Source of the DNA: Trichuris trichiura
Taxonomy: Eukaryota; Nematoda; Enoplea; Trichinellida; Trichuridae
Assembly (NCBI GenBank): GCA_037903355.1
Contig: JBAJFE010000015.1
Coordinates: forward strand, 372,001-436,000
Reading direction: 5' to 3'
Length of the DNA stretch: 64,000 nucleotides
Below are positions 1 through 12,200 of this stretch, piece by piece. Position 1 is the stretch's first letter; every line of letters starts with the position of its first letter. The notes below the pieces were generated by a model. The model saw only the letters and a list, made by a program, of their open reading frames with translations, searched no databases and was not told the origin of the DNA. A program made the position numbers and the translations under genes.

Positions 1-3000
1 AGGTTACTAAGGATGTTGAACTTTTGCATGAGAATAAAAATGAACAACCATAAGGCAGTAAGATTCGACAGATTACAAATCGGGTTTTTAAATTTCCTTC
101 CGACTACAATACGCGATATTGTTAAGAATTAACTTGAAGTGCTACCATGCAAATTTTTAAAAATAAGGTCTTTGAATTTTGGTATCGAATAGCATGCTAG
201 GCAAATAATCTACCGTTTATATTTTTTGGCTCGCAGCATATAGCGTAGCTGCATCTAAAAAAGAAAGTTTTGGCTTTTTACGCAATGAAAGTTGTCCATG
301 TTTATGAACAATTATTTTTATACGGAAAGGCTGCTTTACGAACGACGTCTGCAGTTTAATTATTTTCATATATTGTATATCATTTGTTTACCTTTCTGTT
401 TGAAAAATTAACTATCTTATTAATCTTGTTGAGCGTTCGTTGCTTTACGCGTTTTTTATTTTACTAACGTCTTTTGGCTATGTGCACATTTTTCAGAAAC
501 CCAAGTTGACAAAAGCCGCCTAGTCGCCTGCTCAAAAGCTGAGCAGGTAAGCACAACAAAGCATTGGGTAAAATACGTATTGATTTCATTTTTCTTAATG
601 CAATCGGTTTTAACGTCGGTCGGAATTGGGCGGAGCAATTTCCCATAAGTAATGCAAATACGAAGAATAGAGCAATGCTCCATTATTCGTGCTCGAAGCG
701 TGCATTCATCCTTTTGGAAATGCAATGTTGCCCGCAATAATGAAGAGCAAATACTATAAATATGTCACGTCGGTCATGCGTGCATTGCGCAGCATTTGTA
801 CAAGTCCGCCGGGAAAATTTCCTCATTCGTCACCCGAACGATTCAGGTAGCAAAAGAGATGCCAAAAGTGGTTAAATTGTGTTCGCTGCCACTTTTGTGA
901 GCAAACCCGTTGGTGATGTAGTTCAGTTTCAATCTAGTTATTGCTCAGTGTCCGCTTGAGCGTACAGCTTTCTGTAAAAGATCGATTTTTGTACAATGCC
1001 CATAAAGGGTCATTCAGAAAAGACGAAGTACAGCAAAGACGATCGTTTTCCTTCAGTTTACCTTTGACCAAGACACCAAAATTTTCTTTAAATGGACCAA
1101 TAGGCGCCAGAGCGTATCTAACTCTAGATTGCGGTCGATGTTTTAAATTGAATACCAGTTTCCATAAAAGGCGAATTCTTCCAAACAGCTTTTTCCCATT
1201 TAATTCGTTAAGAAAACCTGATTTTTTGGCCATCTTTTCCATCCTAAATAGGAATAAGCTAAAGTACCTCTATTTCAGTCTTAGTACATACGTATATTGC
1301 GTAATTGTTTTCTCACATGTGAAATGCAGATTGTATACTTAATAGAGCTATGTTAATCTCTACTTTTCTTTACTGTGCGTTAAACTGAATTTGCAAGCCA
1401 GTAGGTTCAGACTGTCTAGGTAAATGGTTCTCATTTATGGCAAAACGTTATTCGGAAGAGCACTACAGTTCACTCTAATTTAAAAGTGAGAATTTATGCA
1501 AAAGTTCTTGCCTTTATTCTCGTAAATCAAGCGCTGTTGCGACACCGTATATTTCAAATTCGTTTTATTGATGTACAGCAAAGTTAATAAATTATACATC
1601 TTCGTTGAATGATGGACTTTTTTCATTTAGCATTCCCTCTAGTTGCGTATGCTTGAAGAAAGCAAAGTGAATCATTATTCAACGATGGGACATAATCTAT
1701 GGCCTATTGCCCTTTCCCATTGGAACGTTTTTGTATCTACTATGCTTGAGCAAATTTCCATGAATACTTTAAGGCATCGTAATAAGCAGTTGTTGACGAG
1801 CTGCTGTTACTAGGCGGGTTCTCATTTTTTCAAAAATTGTATCGAATTGTTTGACATATAGCTATTCAATTGAAGCTCTTCTTTGAATGAACAATATAAC
1901 ACAACAGCGTCGCCGCAAGGACATCTATTCACGGTATTTTTTTCTTTGGAACAGCTGCAGGTGCATTGTTGTCAGAAGCTAAGACTGGTCGTCGTAGCAA
2001 TCGCACATTTACCTTATTATTCTTAAACAAACGAAAGTGTTATTCTAAGCTCTATTTTGAAAGTTTGCCCCCCGATGTGCTACTGAGCGCAAGCCCAGTG
2101 AGCTACAAATAAGGAAAAAAATTATTCCGGAAAGCTGGCCGTTTTAAAACATGTTACGCTTGATATTAATTGCCGTTACGCTCTCGCCATTGTTATAAGT
2201 CTTAAGGTTTTTTTTGGTGGCTTCAAAAATGCTCTGATAAACCAAACTAAATCGGCGCAATTTGTTTTGTTGAAAAAATTTCGGGGAAAAATTGGCCGAG
2301 GAATGGAAAAAGCATTCCCCCGCTATTCAGCATTCAATGTGCGCACCTTGCGAATCGGACGAAACGAAACCAATTTGGGGCAGCGTTTCATCCGGGGATT
2401 GTTAAACTGGTCAAACAACCCGCGGAGAGTAGTTGGGGCAGCGAAATCGTCTGCTAAAATTTCGCAAAGATCTAAATGAACCTGCGAATCAATATAGCTT
2501 GCTTGCTTCTTTGAAAGGTCCGCTGGCCTTGTCTGATGATTGTTTAGTAATAATAAAGTTTTTAAATTGACGTTTGCGTTTTTCTTCAAAGCTAAAAAAC
2601 GACTAAAGTAGTTGAGCTGCTTTGCAGCTGGACGTAGGATGCTCGCCCGATGGCTGACTTATTGTTGATAGCTGCTGGCACAGTCTAGGCGCCTGTTGAT
2701 GCGTAAATTCAATTCAAAATACACTCTGGTCAAAGAGAAGGCACAGCTGTTACCCACACGGCTGCGGAGTAGCGATTTCGCGCTGGCGTGCGACTGCTGG
2801 TTAACTGTGGGAGCAATAGTGACACGAATTGGAAAAATGACGAACGAGTAGCACCCTTGGGACGTCATCGCGTCCCGCGCGCTACGCAACCGACCATTGA
2901 AGCACTTGAGATTAAGATTTCTGTCTCCCTGTTGAGCGTTTACGCAACCTGAACCGCCGTTCGTCGATTTTCGATCATTTTCTAGCGCTCTCCATAGCTA

Positions 3001-6000
3001 CGTTCCGCTCGCTAATTGTAAAGTCAATGGATCGCTCGGCGTTGGTCGTTTGGCAACGCTAACGCACCAAAGTCTTTTGCCCGGTGCATCAATTGAACTT
3101 GACGAAAAGTATCGCTCAGCTACAGTAATTCTGACCTGATTTTAAAGCTTTCAACCGACGTAGGAAGTTGTCGCTTTTGCCAAAGTTTGACCGTCACGCG
3201 CGAATTGCCTACCAGTTTTGCTGATTTATATACGTACAAATTAATATACATGAGCTACGATCGGGCCTTGTTCTTTTGTTCGGGTAAGTTGCTAGGCCGT
3301 AAAGCAGTTGTTTTTTTTCGTGCTAATCTGGAATTGTACGTTCGCTGATTGTTTTTCCTGTACTGTGGGCAAATTTTTCCGTTCCATTTTCTTATCTCTT
3401 CGATAGCTGTTTGTACATTTCATCGTGAGTTGTCGATTGGAAATGCTGTTTGCGAAAGGTTGTCACGTCCGCCTTCGCAGGCTGCACAAACGAGAGAACG
3501 TAGCGATGGCGCACGTGCAAATTGGGTCGTTTTCCCGGAGCGTATAGCGTGTACAGGTAGATACGGAATAGCACTAACAGCCGAAGCTTTCGATTTAGCC
3601 AAATTTGTCGGTTTTAAAAGCATGCTTGCCAATATGTAACTAGTTTGATGCTTCCGTCCGGCTTCAGTGATCACTTTTTGAACTCAATGCGCCCTATTGT
3701 TCGATCGATCAAATGGGAACTTTTAGGCGACTCGTCAATGGATCAACTTTTTCTTTGAAATAAGTTCAAGTCGAGAGATTGGCCAAACTCCGTGAGGATT
3801 GCTAGTTGGTGACGACGATGTAGCGCCTTGCCGTATCGTAAAAGTGACATTTTTGGTAAGTAAAAATTGGTAATGCAATCTTTGCGTGCACGGCCAAACA
3901 GGTTTAACGTGAAACATCGGCTGCTTCCTCGACAACCGGTTGTCGCTCGTGTTGAAGATGGCGAACAAATACTAGACGCAACGATCCAGTAGTAGCTTAC
4001 ACTTTACCGGCGCAGTTAATTGTTGGGTAACTCGAAGAACTAACGTAATTGACGCATTCGTGGTCGTCGTTATTTCCGCTACTTCAAAAGTGCACGTTTT
4101 CGTACTTTGTTTATTTCATCATTTATGGTAAGACTATTGAAGATGAACAAGTATTCTGACCGCGTAACCTTTTCTCTTCTCCTCTGAAATGCATGTGTAT
4201 GTACAATTACGTATATTTTGTTTATATAACTATGCTTATTTGGCTGGGCGATTGGTTTCCCTTAATTCTGTACAACTTTACTCAATTTGGCTCCGTCTGT
4301 ATGCCAGGCGTTATACTAAACTGCTGTGAAAAGTTTGCCCTAACTCCGGTAGGCATCAATTCAACACAAGTTCATTCACAGTTGTTTTCCTGAACCTTCG
4401 ATGCCGCTTTCGCCCAGTACTGTTCACTTCATTTTCTCTAATTCTCAATTTCAAAATAGCTACGCGGAATATTTGTTGTTCCGCCTACAGGTTAAGGCTG
4501 TTAGTTTGCAATTTCTTAAGTTGTAGTCGCGTAAAAGAAGCGGATGATAGGGGGAGAGAAAGGTGAGCTTGCGCCATTGCCCAGGGCCTTTCCGCACCCA
4601 GATTGACTGGCCAAACGGAAACTTCGGCTGGATCAGGTCTGACCAGTTTGGGCACCCAGTTTCCTATAGGCTTTGCGCGGGCTCTCGCAATGGTTGCGGT
4701 CGCGTTGATTTGAATCCTAGCTTCTTCGCGCTCGAGCTCATTTCGTTTACGGTTGTTTTAGCCAGTCCTGTTTTATAGTCGGTTTCGTTGACCAGACGAA
4801 CGTCTACTCGAATGGTCCATTAGGTTTGTTGCTTTTCTTCCTTGCCTATCTCCGGCTGAAATTGGATCGTAAAACTTTCGTTCACGCTACTTCTCCAACT
4901 AGGCTGTCAGAATAATTATTGGCAACTTTGCTGATCTTGCCGCTCGTTGCCTTTTGGGCACCTTTCAAACGTACTTAGATTTTAACTTTTAATGAAAAAA
5001 AATTAGACGTCATCAATGAGATCGTTTCCATCGGCCGCTTAAGAATCATTAGCCCTTATGTAGGCTTCATCCGTGGCAAAATTTTCATTGTTACGGTAGG
5101 CTAAGAAATGATAGTCAGGTTCATCTTGCCAATTGCGACACATTCGACCGAATTGCCCATGCATTTGCGAAATGGCCAGCCAGCTGGTATGACTTGTATT
5201 TAAGTCACGTGATTCCGGCCAGTCGTCATCGTGACGGTAGGTTAATTGAATGCAGATGTGATCGGCGCGCGTTCGGCATTGGCTGAACAACGCGAAACTT
5301 CTTTGAAGGCAACGTATTTATCTTTGTCTCTGTTCGATAGTTTCGCATACAGCGGTTGCGTGGATAAACGAGTTTTTCCCTATAGAAGCTGTAGGCGCTT
5401 TGGCAGGTTTAGTTTAGTTCAATTTTTGCGCGACCGCTTTTGCCAACCTACTATCACCGTGCAATAGTAGCAGACGCAACTAGCGGTTTAAGAGCTCGTC
5501 GTCTCTTGCCACACTGCTCGTTGCGAACTCTCTGTTGTTGCTTCTTTTTTACGCCCTCGTCGTCACATGCCTGTCGTCGTCGTCGTCTTCGTCCGATCCG
5601 GCAAAATGCCCGTTTCAAAGTTTCCCAGCTTTAATCTTTTTCTTTAAACCGTCCGTAGGTCACTCGTCGTTGCCTTAATAGTTTCAACTTTAGTTTTCGC
5701 TTCGTTTTGCGGGGTCTAATACGGGGCGCGTTGCATTTGCGTCCGCGCTTGGAGCGCGCTGGTATCTTTATTATTTGGATAAGTGCTTGTCGCGGAGGGC
5801 GACAGAGGCAAAGGACTTTTTTTCGTCGTCAACACTTTGGCTGTTCAACTCCTTTGTCCTTCCGTTTTTAATTTGCGAATTCCGTTGGTGCCGAGGCAGT
5901 CGGTGTTGACATGACGCAGCATCTCTTAGTGATAGTTGTTTGCGCATTGTTGACTTGCCCTCTCGGCACTGAACCATCCGTAGATGCTGCCATGATACAA

Positions 6001-6249
6001 TCGCTGTCCCACTTTTCCAGCGGGCCTTGAAAAACTTTTGAACGCTGAGTTTTTTTTCCTTTTAAGAAGTGTTCGTCTGCTTCCTGCTTACGATCTTTAT
6101 GCTTTGCTCTTTCGCGGCTGTCCGTAGAACAGTGGGCATTTTTGTGACGTCATAAGCGAGCATTGAATTGTAAGGATACATTTGACTTTCGAACTTAGTG
6201 ATCGACGTGGCTCAGACGGGGTTGGGCTTACGTTTTGTTTTTCAGAAAA
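1..6249. other. region without a recognised gene, upstream of the Ig/DB/Fn3 receptor
   Basis: Six-frame reading shows only short open frames, several open on both strands at once (for example 934-1342 and 3392-3674), with no recognisable domain. The stretch is the upstream flank of the receptor gene. A polypyrimidine-AG acceptor ends at 6244, so part of it may be a 5' UTR intron. A donor-like GTAAGT lies near 3286, but I cannot show that it pairs with that acceptor. Confidence 0.5.
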
Positions 6250-9200
6250 ATGACAAGTATTTCCATCGGACTACCGCTCCTGGTCGGCTTGGTTCTTTTG
6301 GTTGCGCGGTACTCTTTTGCTGAATTAAACAAGGGACAGTCTCCTCCTTGGAGACTGACCTCACCTGAAGGTAGCTACGTCAGGGCGGTGGCTGGCTTTG
6401 GCACTGAACTGGAATGCTACGTGGAAACGTGCTTGCCAAAAGAGCTGACGGTAAGCTTGAAGCTTCAAGTAAGCCTTGCGCCCTTAAAGCTAATATAATC
6501 TTAGGTGAAATGGTACAAGGATGGCAAGTTGGTCGCCGAAGGCACCGAAGTGGAAGGCTTTGACGGTCGGGGTCATATCCGTCACGGAGTCACCCTTGAT
6601 CACACTAAAGGTTTAAAATTGCGGCTATATATATATTGCTCACTTTTTATTTGTAGATTGCAATGGTACGTGCAGTGCCATGGGTCCTTACTGCCCAAGG
6701 GGTCATTACTGCTTGGATAACTCATGCTGCGCATGCGGTCCGTTACGACTCGCCTAAGCGCGCGCGCTCCTATTTTCCAGTTAAATGTTTTTTAGACAAC
6801 GAGGAATACACGTTGGTTTTGTCTAATTTGACATACGATGACGCGGGCACGTATGTCTGCAAGGTTGAAGGCGGCAACGAATTGGAGTTCGACCTTGAAA
6901 TATTAGGTCAGCTTTGCTCATATTTTGCCATCCGACTTTACGTCTTTTAGAATACGGTTTGATGCCGTCGCGTCGCACCTACACGTTCGACCATTCCGGT
7001 ACCGCACCTTTTCTTTTTTGTTTTTTTGAATTTTGAACTTCTCCTTGCAGCTTGCTGCGCAGCCGAGGGTGTGTCGCCAAAATGTATGCCCTTGTGCAAA
7101 CCTAGCACTATTGAGCAGCACAAGTTTGATCCGGTCGCTTGCGAAGACGAGTACGAAAAGTTGCTGAAATGCGTTACCGAAGGAGGTGAGTTTTCAGCGG
7201 TATTTTTTTGGCGGTCGCCAACTGTTCTTTTTTTGCCAATTTAGGCAATGTCAGCCATGTGCACTGTTGTCGTATCAACTTTGTGCCAGCCTTTTGTTGG
7301 GAATTCTGCCACGGCCAATTCAGCGAGCCCAAACGGTCCAACCAGTTTTGCATCTACTGGATGCCAGAAATATTCGATTGTTACGAACGAGCCTATCGTA
7401 ATTCCATTCAAATAGATTCCGATTATTTTAGCATATACTTTTTTTTTTAAATTATAGTGCCTTTTCCGGGTCCACCGGAAAAGCTTGTCGTAAATCCATT
7501 GAATTCGAGCGCCTTGTTAGCTTGCTGGCAGCCGCCGAGAGTCCGAGTTGACTCCGTGCTCTACTACACCGTACGTTACCAGGAGGTGCCCAGATTTCCA
7601 TTCTTGGGCGGCGGGTAGGCACTGGCTCGTACAGCCTTTGAAATGGAACTTCTTTTATAAAAGGGTGCTCTTATGTTTTCAGCATTCCATTTCTGACCGG
7701 CGAAGCAGAGGACCCGGAAAACACCGCCATTCCTACGGTCGAAAGTAATCCTTTTCAAACGAGCGGTGTTACAGATGAATTCCCGTCGCACGCGATGCCT
7801 CACGAAAGGAGAAAAAAACGACAATCTCTGTTAATTATGACGCATAATTTGCTCACTAACGAAACGGACGTAAGGGAATACAAGTTTAGCGAAGTAAGCT
7901 TTGCCTATCTCATTGTAATGACATTTTTGCAAAGGCGAGAAGGTTCAGATCAACACGACGGATACTTGCGTGGTTATTGATAATCTAAAAGCTTCAACGC
8001 AGTATTTGGTCTTTGCAACGGCGGTGAACAGCTATGGCACCAGTTTGCCCACTTCCAAGCAAACCGCCTCGACCGAAGCCGGTGCGCCCGTCTGCCCGTC
8101 GTTAGGGCGACATTTCCTTTTTTCTTTGTAGTTATCTATCCCAACCACACGTTGCCAGATGTGCTGGGTTGCTGTAAGCGCAACTTCGTATCGCCGGAAT
8201 GCGTGTCGAAGCTTTGCGACCTGAACGATGTGCCAAGCGCTTTTGGCGCCTTTAGTGTCGCCCTGACTTGTCGCAGCGAGTTTGCCCAAGTGGCGCCTTG
8301 CCTAGCAGGTATACAATCTGCTATGGAATATAGCAGTAGCAGTATTGTTAAAATGCCTTTTAATATAGACGGCCGTAATCATAGCGTTTGCTGCAAAGAT
8401 AGAGGTGTAGGCGGCGAATGTCTTAAACTGTGCGATGGAACCGCCAGCGATTTGGGCCTTACCAGTGTCCTATGCCTCAGCCTCGACATGCACGCAGTAT
8501 ATTCCTGCTTACGAGAAGGCTATGGTACGTGCAACTTTTAATTTGCCATCTAAGCGTCCCTCTATGCTAGTATATCCTATAATTTTAAAAGTCTATCTGG
8601 TCTAGACGCTGAAAGAGAAAAAAGCGCGTCTTGAAAACTTGCTAATTGTACAATACCGAAGGAAGCCAATAATTGACTAGTGAAATTTTATTTTTTAAAA
8701 AATTGCCTGTCTCTATTTGTATTGTTATATTTACCAACTGCTTTGAGCCATAGCGCCGAGGGGGGCAACTTTGCAATTACGTCATTCGATGGCGAGTTTG
8801 TTGTTTTTGTTGTTCCCGCCGCCGAGAAGGCGATTTGTGCCGCCTTTTAACCGTTCCGTGGGCGCGAAGACTCCGTTGGAGTGGGTCCACTTGATTTGTA
8901 TGTTTGCAAAATGGTTAAGGGCAAACAGCGCGTAACGGATTAGCGAATTGCCGGAGAGTTTTTGCTCATCCGACGATTAGTCAATTGACTATTTGGCTTG
9001 CCGTCTTCGTTTGTCCAACCGCAAGTCACGAATGGCCGGCCGGCCGCCGCATTGCGTAGATTCTTTGTGGACGGTCGATTCGAATGATGCACGAAAAACT
9101 TGACATGGCGGCTCGTGACTTTCGTTGTTCACTGCTTAACGGCCCAACAACATTCCTTTAGTTAAATAACCAAACTGCCGCCATAGAGGTGTTGCCTTAT

Positions 9201-12200
9201 GGCTCATTGGAGCAGTAGTTATTGGGCCAGTCGCAGTCGTCGGCTTTTTTTTTATTACTCGTTGACGCGCAATATTGGAACCTTATTTTTCCAATGGGCA
9301 TTGATGATTGCAAATCAATACGTTCCTTTGCCTTGCACCCGTTGCAGCCGAGTTTTTGGCTGATTACTTTATTCTCATTCCTAACTTGAACGGAAGGAAC
9401 TAAATTTCCTTTTACAATTGTTGTGAGAAAAGCAGTTTCGTAATTACCGGCAAATCTGGCTTTTCTTTGCTCTTTCTATCATTATTCAACGAGTAAAGAA
9501 CAGTCGTAACTGTGAACTGCGTCTTCACTGGTGCATCATTTATTGGGAGGGGAAAAGCTTTCAATAATTCTTCCGCAGAAGCCGATCGGAATAGGCACCA
9601 TAAGAGAAAAATTGATAAAATCATTTATAAAGTTCCATTGAGAGGGTCACTGTGCGTTGTTATTCTTTATTTGTTTGATTGTAGTTATTTGCCATAACGT
9701 CCCTTTGCGCATATCTGCGCATGGGCGTCATCTGCGAATCCATTTTTTTGCTTGTGGTATTTTGGAACAGCCAAAACTAGCATTACGCGAACGGTTGTGT
9801 CAGCGCCAATATCGAGCTTGATTAGATCTTAATCTGCAGTGAAGCGGATTATTTTCCGCTTAACTGTTTTTCTCTTTTTTGCCGTCAACTTTTCAACTTC
9901 TGCTGAACCTGTATTGCTTTCGAGATACCATCTTCGAATAGGGTTTATTCAAAGCAACGTTGTTCGATTTTAAAGGAGAAAAAAGTTGTTTGACGTCACC
10001 AGACAACTTGCCGAATTTTATCAACGAACAAGAGTTTCGACGCTATGCGCGCGTCTCTTCCTTGTTCGGATAGTCGCTAATCTTCAAAACACGATCTACT
10101 TAATTATAAAATAGTTCGGACAGATTTGCCGAATGCAAAATGTCCAAAGTACTTCGTGTCAATGCAAGAAATGAATAGACGGTGATAAGTAGTAATTGTA
10201 TAATGACTCAGCTTTTTAGCCTCTCTGTAGTCAGCGTGCAATTGTCTCTAATCTACAGTAAACCTCCCTACTCCGGACGCGTCGGGAAAAAGGCTAATCC
10301 GGATTACGGAGGAGGCTTACAGTAGGTCACAGAAAAGCAGGTAACAATTTTGGATGTAGGTTCCTGGCGTCTACAGCGCGTTGTTAAAGTAGGTCTGTTA
10401 GCTTACGGGGCAGCGAAGTGCTTCTAATTAAGGAAAACGACTGACCAGCGGAAATCAGTGTCTTATATGGCGTGTACGCTGTACTGCGAAGCGACATGGG
10501 AAATAATTCTCGTGAACTTATTTTTCCATATTCGCAGTTGCCGGCAGGCTCTGTTGGCTCGTATAGAAATTGAGTTAACGGCTGATCACTGCGTTATATG
10601 AGAATAGATTGTAGTTTTATATGACTGAAAAACACCAGGTCTTTGATCCACAATTCTGTATATTTGGGGAAACCTAGACTTCGAGGTGCCTTGCTCCAGT
10701 CAACTTATTGGTCGAGATTGGCTCGGCAGAGCTGTGGCTGCCTATGCTAACGTATACCGAAAGAACCGTTGGCTAGTTGTTTGCTGCCCTTATGGCCGTT
10801 GCCGCCAAATGACTATCCGTGTCGCACAGCTAGCCTAATCATCTTTAATGTATTGTTCTCTTCTACGAGTCCGGGTTAGAGAAAAATCCGGTTTCTGGGG
10901 ATCCGGATTATAGAGGTTTCACTGTATTTAAGAGATTTAAAATGTCTACACTTTATTCTCAGTCTGTTCGTATGACGTTCAAGATCGACTGATGTTTTCT
11001 TTTTTAAAAAACTGCTAGTTGGTAGTTTTGGAAGAATTTAATTAATTCTCACTTGGTTTTACGCGAAAGTACGTTTGTTGCGCTAAATAGCGCGTATTTT
11101 GATCCGCAGGTTCAAGGATGCAACAGAGTTGATAATGTTTATCAAAAAGAACACCTCTTACGCAGAATATCCCGCTGATTTCTCTTATCATTTTTCGTTA
11201 CTTTTTGCATACTTGAAATTGACGTTCGCTCATCTGAAGGCCAATCTAAGCACTGCCGGTTGGCTTTCCTAATTAAACACCGTCCGTGCACTCTAGTAGG
11301 ATTCTTGTTGCTCTTTGCTAGGTGGGGATCTAAAAAAAACTTTTAATGCTTTTCCTTTTAAGTGACTCATCCTTCGCCGCCTACAAATGTCACAGTCAGC
11401 GTTACGGGTCCTCAGTCGGCGTATGTTATGTGGGATCCTCCGATCAACAATGCCTACCATGTCCGCAGCTATTCGCTGTTCGTTCATGAAGGAAAGGACA
11501 AAAGTTACGAGGTATGCTAACTGGGCGGGTTTTTTCTTTTTTGTATTAAGTGGGCGCAATGGTCGCTAGATCACCAATGCAGTGAGCCCTTACGAGTTGG
11601 TTGACCTTGAAGCAAACTCGATTGTTCGCGTTTACTTGTTGGCCCATACGGATCACGGTTCAAGTTTGAAGTCAACCGTTGTGGAATTCTTTACCGGCGT
11701 CAAAGGTGCGTGCGCGCGCGCCTGTATGGGCGCCAACGAATTTACCGTTTTTGACGGCCAACGAAAATTGTTGTAGAATTCAACTTCTGCGAACAAGGAA
11801 CCCCGATGCGTGGAGTAACAGGCGAATTGATGAAATGCTTCAAGCAGATCGACTGTCCAGCCTACACCGTCTGCACAGGCGTTTCGCAGGATGACTTCGG
11901 CGGCTACTGTTGTCCTACCGGTAGGCTCGCTTTTTCCATTTTTATCCCATAATAAAAAAAGTCGTGTGTTTGAGCTGAATTTCTTGATCGCGATTTCAAG
12001 CCTAACATCCCTGACTTGCCCGGTTGTTGTTCAAGCAGAGGTGTACGACCCAATTGCCTAAGCTTGTGCAGTTACAGTATAACTGTGCAAGAATTCGCCG
12101 ACATCCGCGAACAATGCGTACAAGACTTGAAAGCGATTGTAGAATGCGCCGGCGGTAAGCAAGTTCAAAATCGACATCTCTTGTTTAGCGCAAAATTTTC

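Larger units (their letters stand above)
8525..11362 (+). other. unusually long (2.8 kb) intron 11 of the Ig/DB/Fn3 receptor
   Basis: Donor at 8525 and acceptor at 11362 both join in phase 1, linking the second DB module to the second Fn3 domain. Neighbouring introns are about 45-70 bases, so this one is some 40 times longer. It carries two short inverted-repeat elements (10256-10322 and 10853-10924) and a small antisense open frame with a signal peptide (9447-9624). I saw no further Ig, DB or Fn3 exon in it. Confidence 0.7.

Noticed and set aside
934..1342. Open frames of over 100 codons on both strands
   Set aside because: Both strands are open over the same bases, the translations have no domain or signal peptide, and no splice sites extend them.
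4563..4778. 71-codon frame and a TTTGAATCC motif resembling part of a tRNA
   Set aside because: No A box or acceptor stem, and the translation has no recognisable domain.
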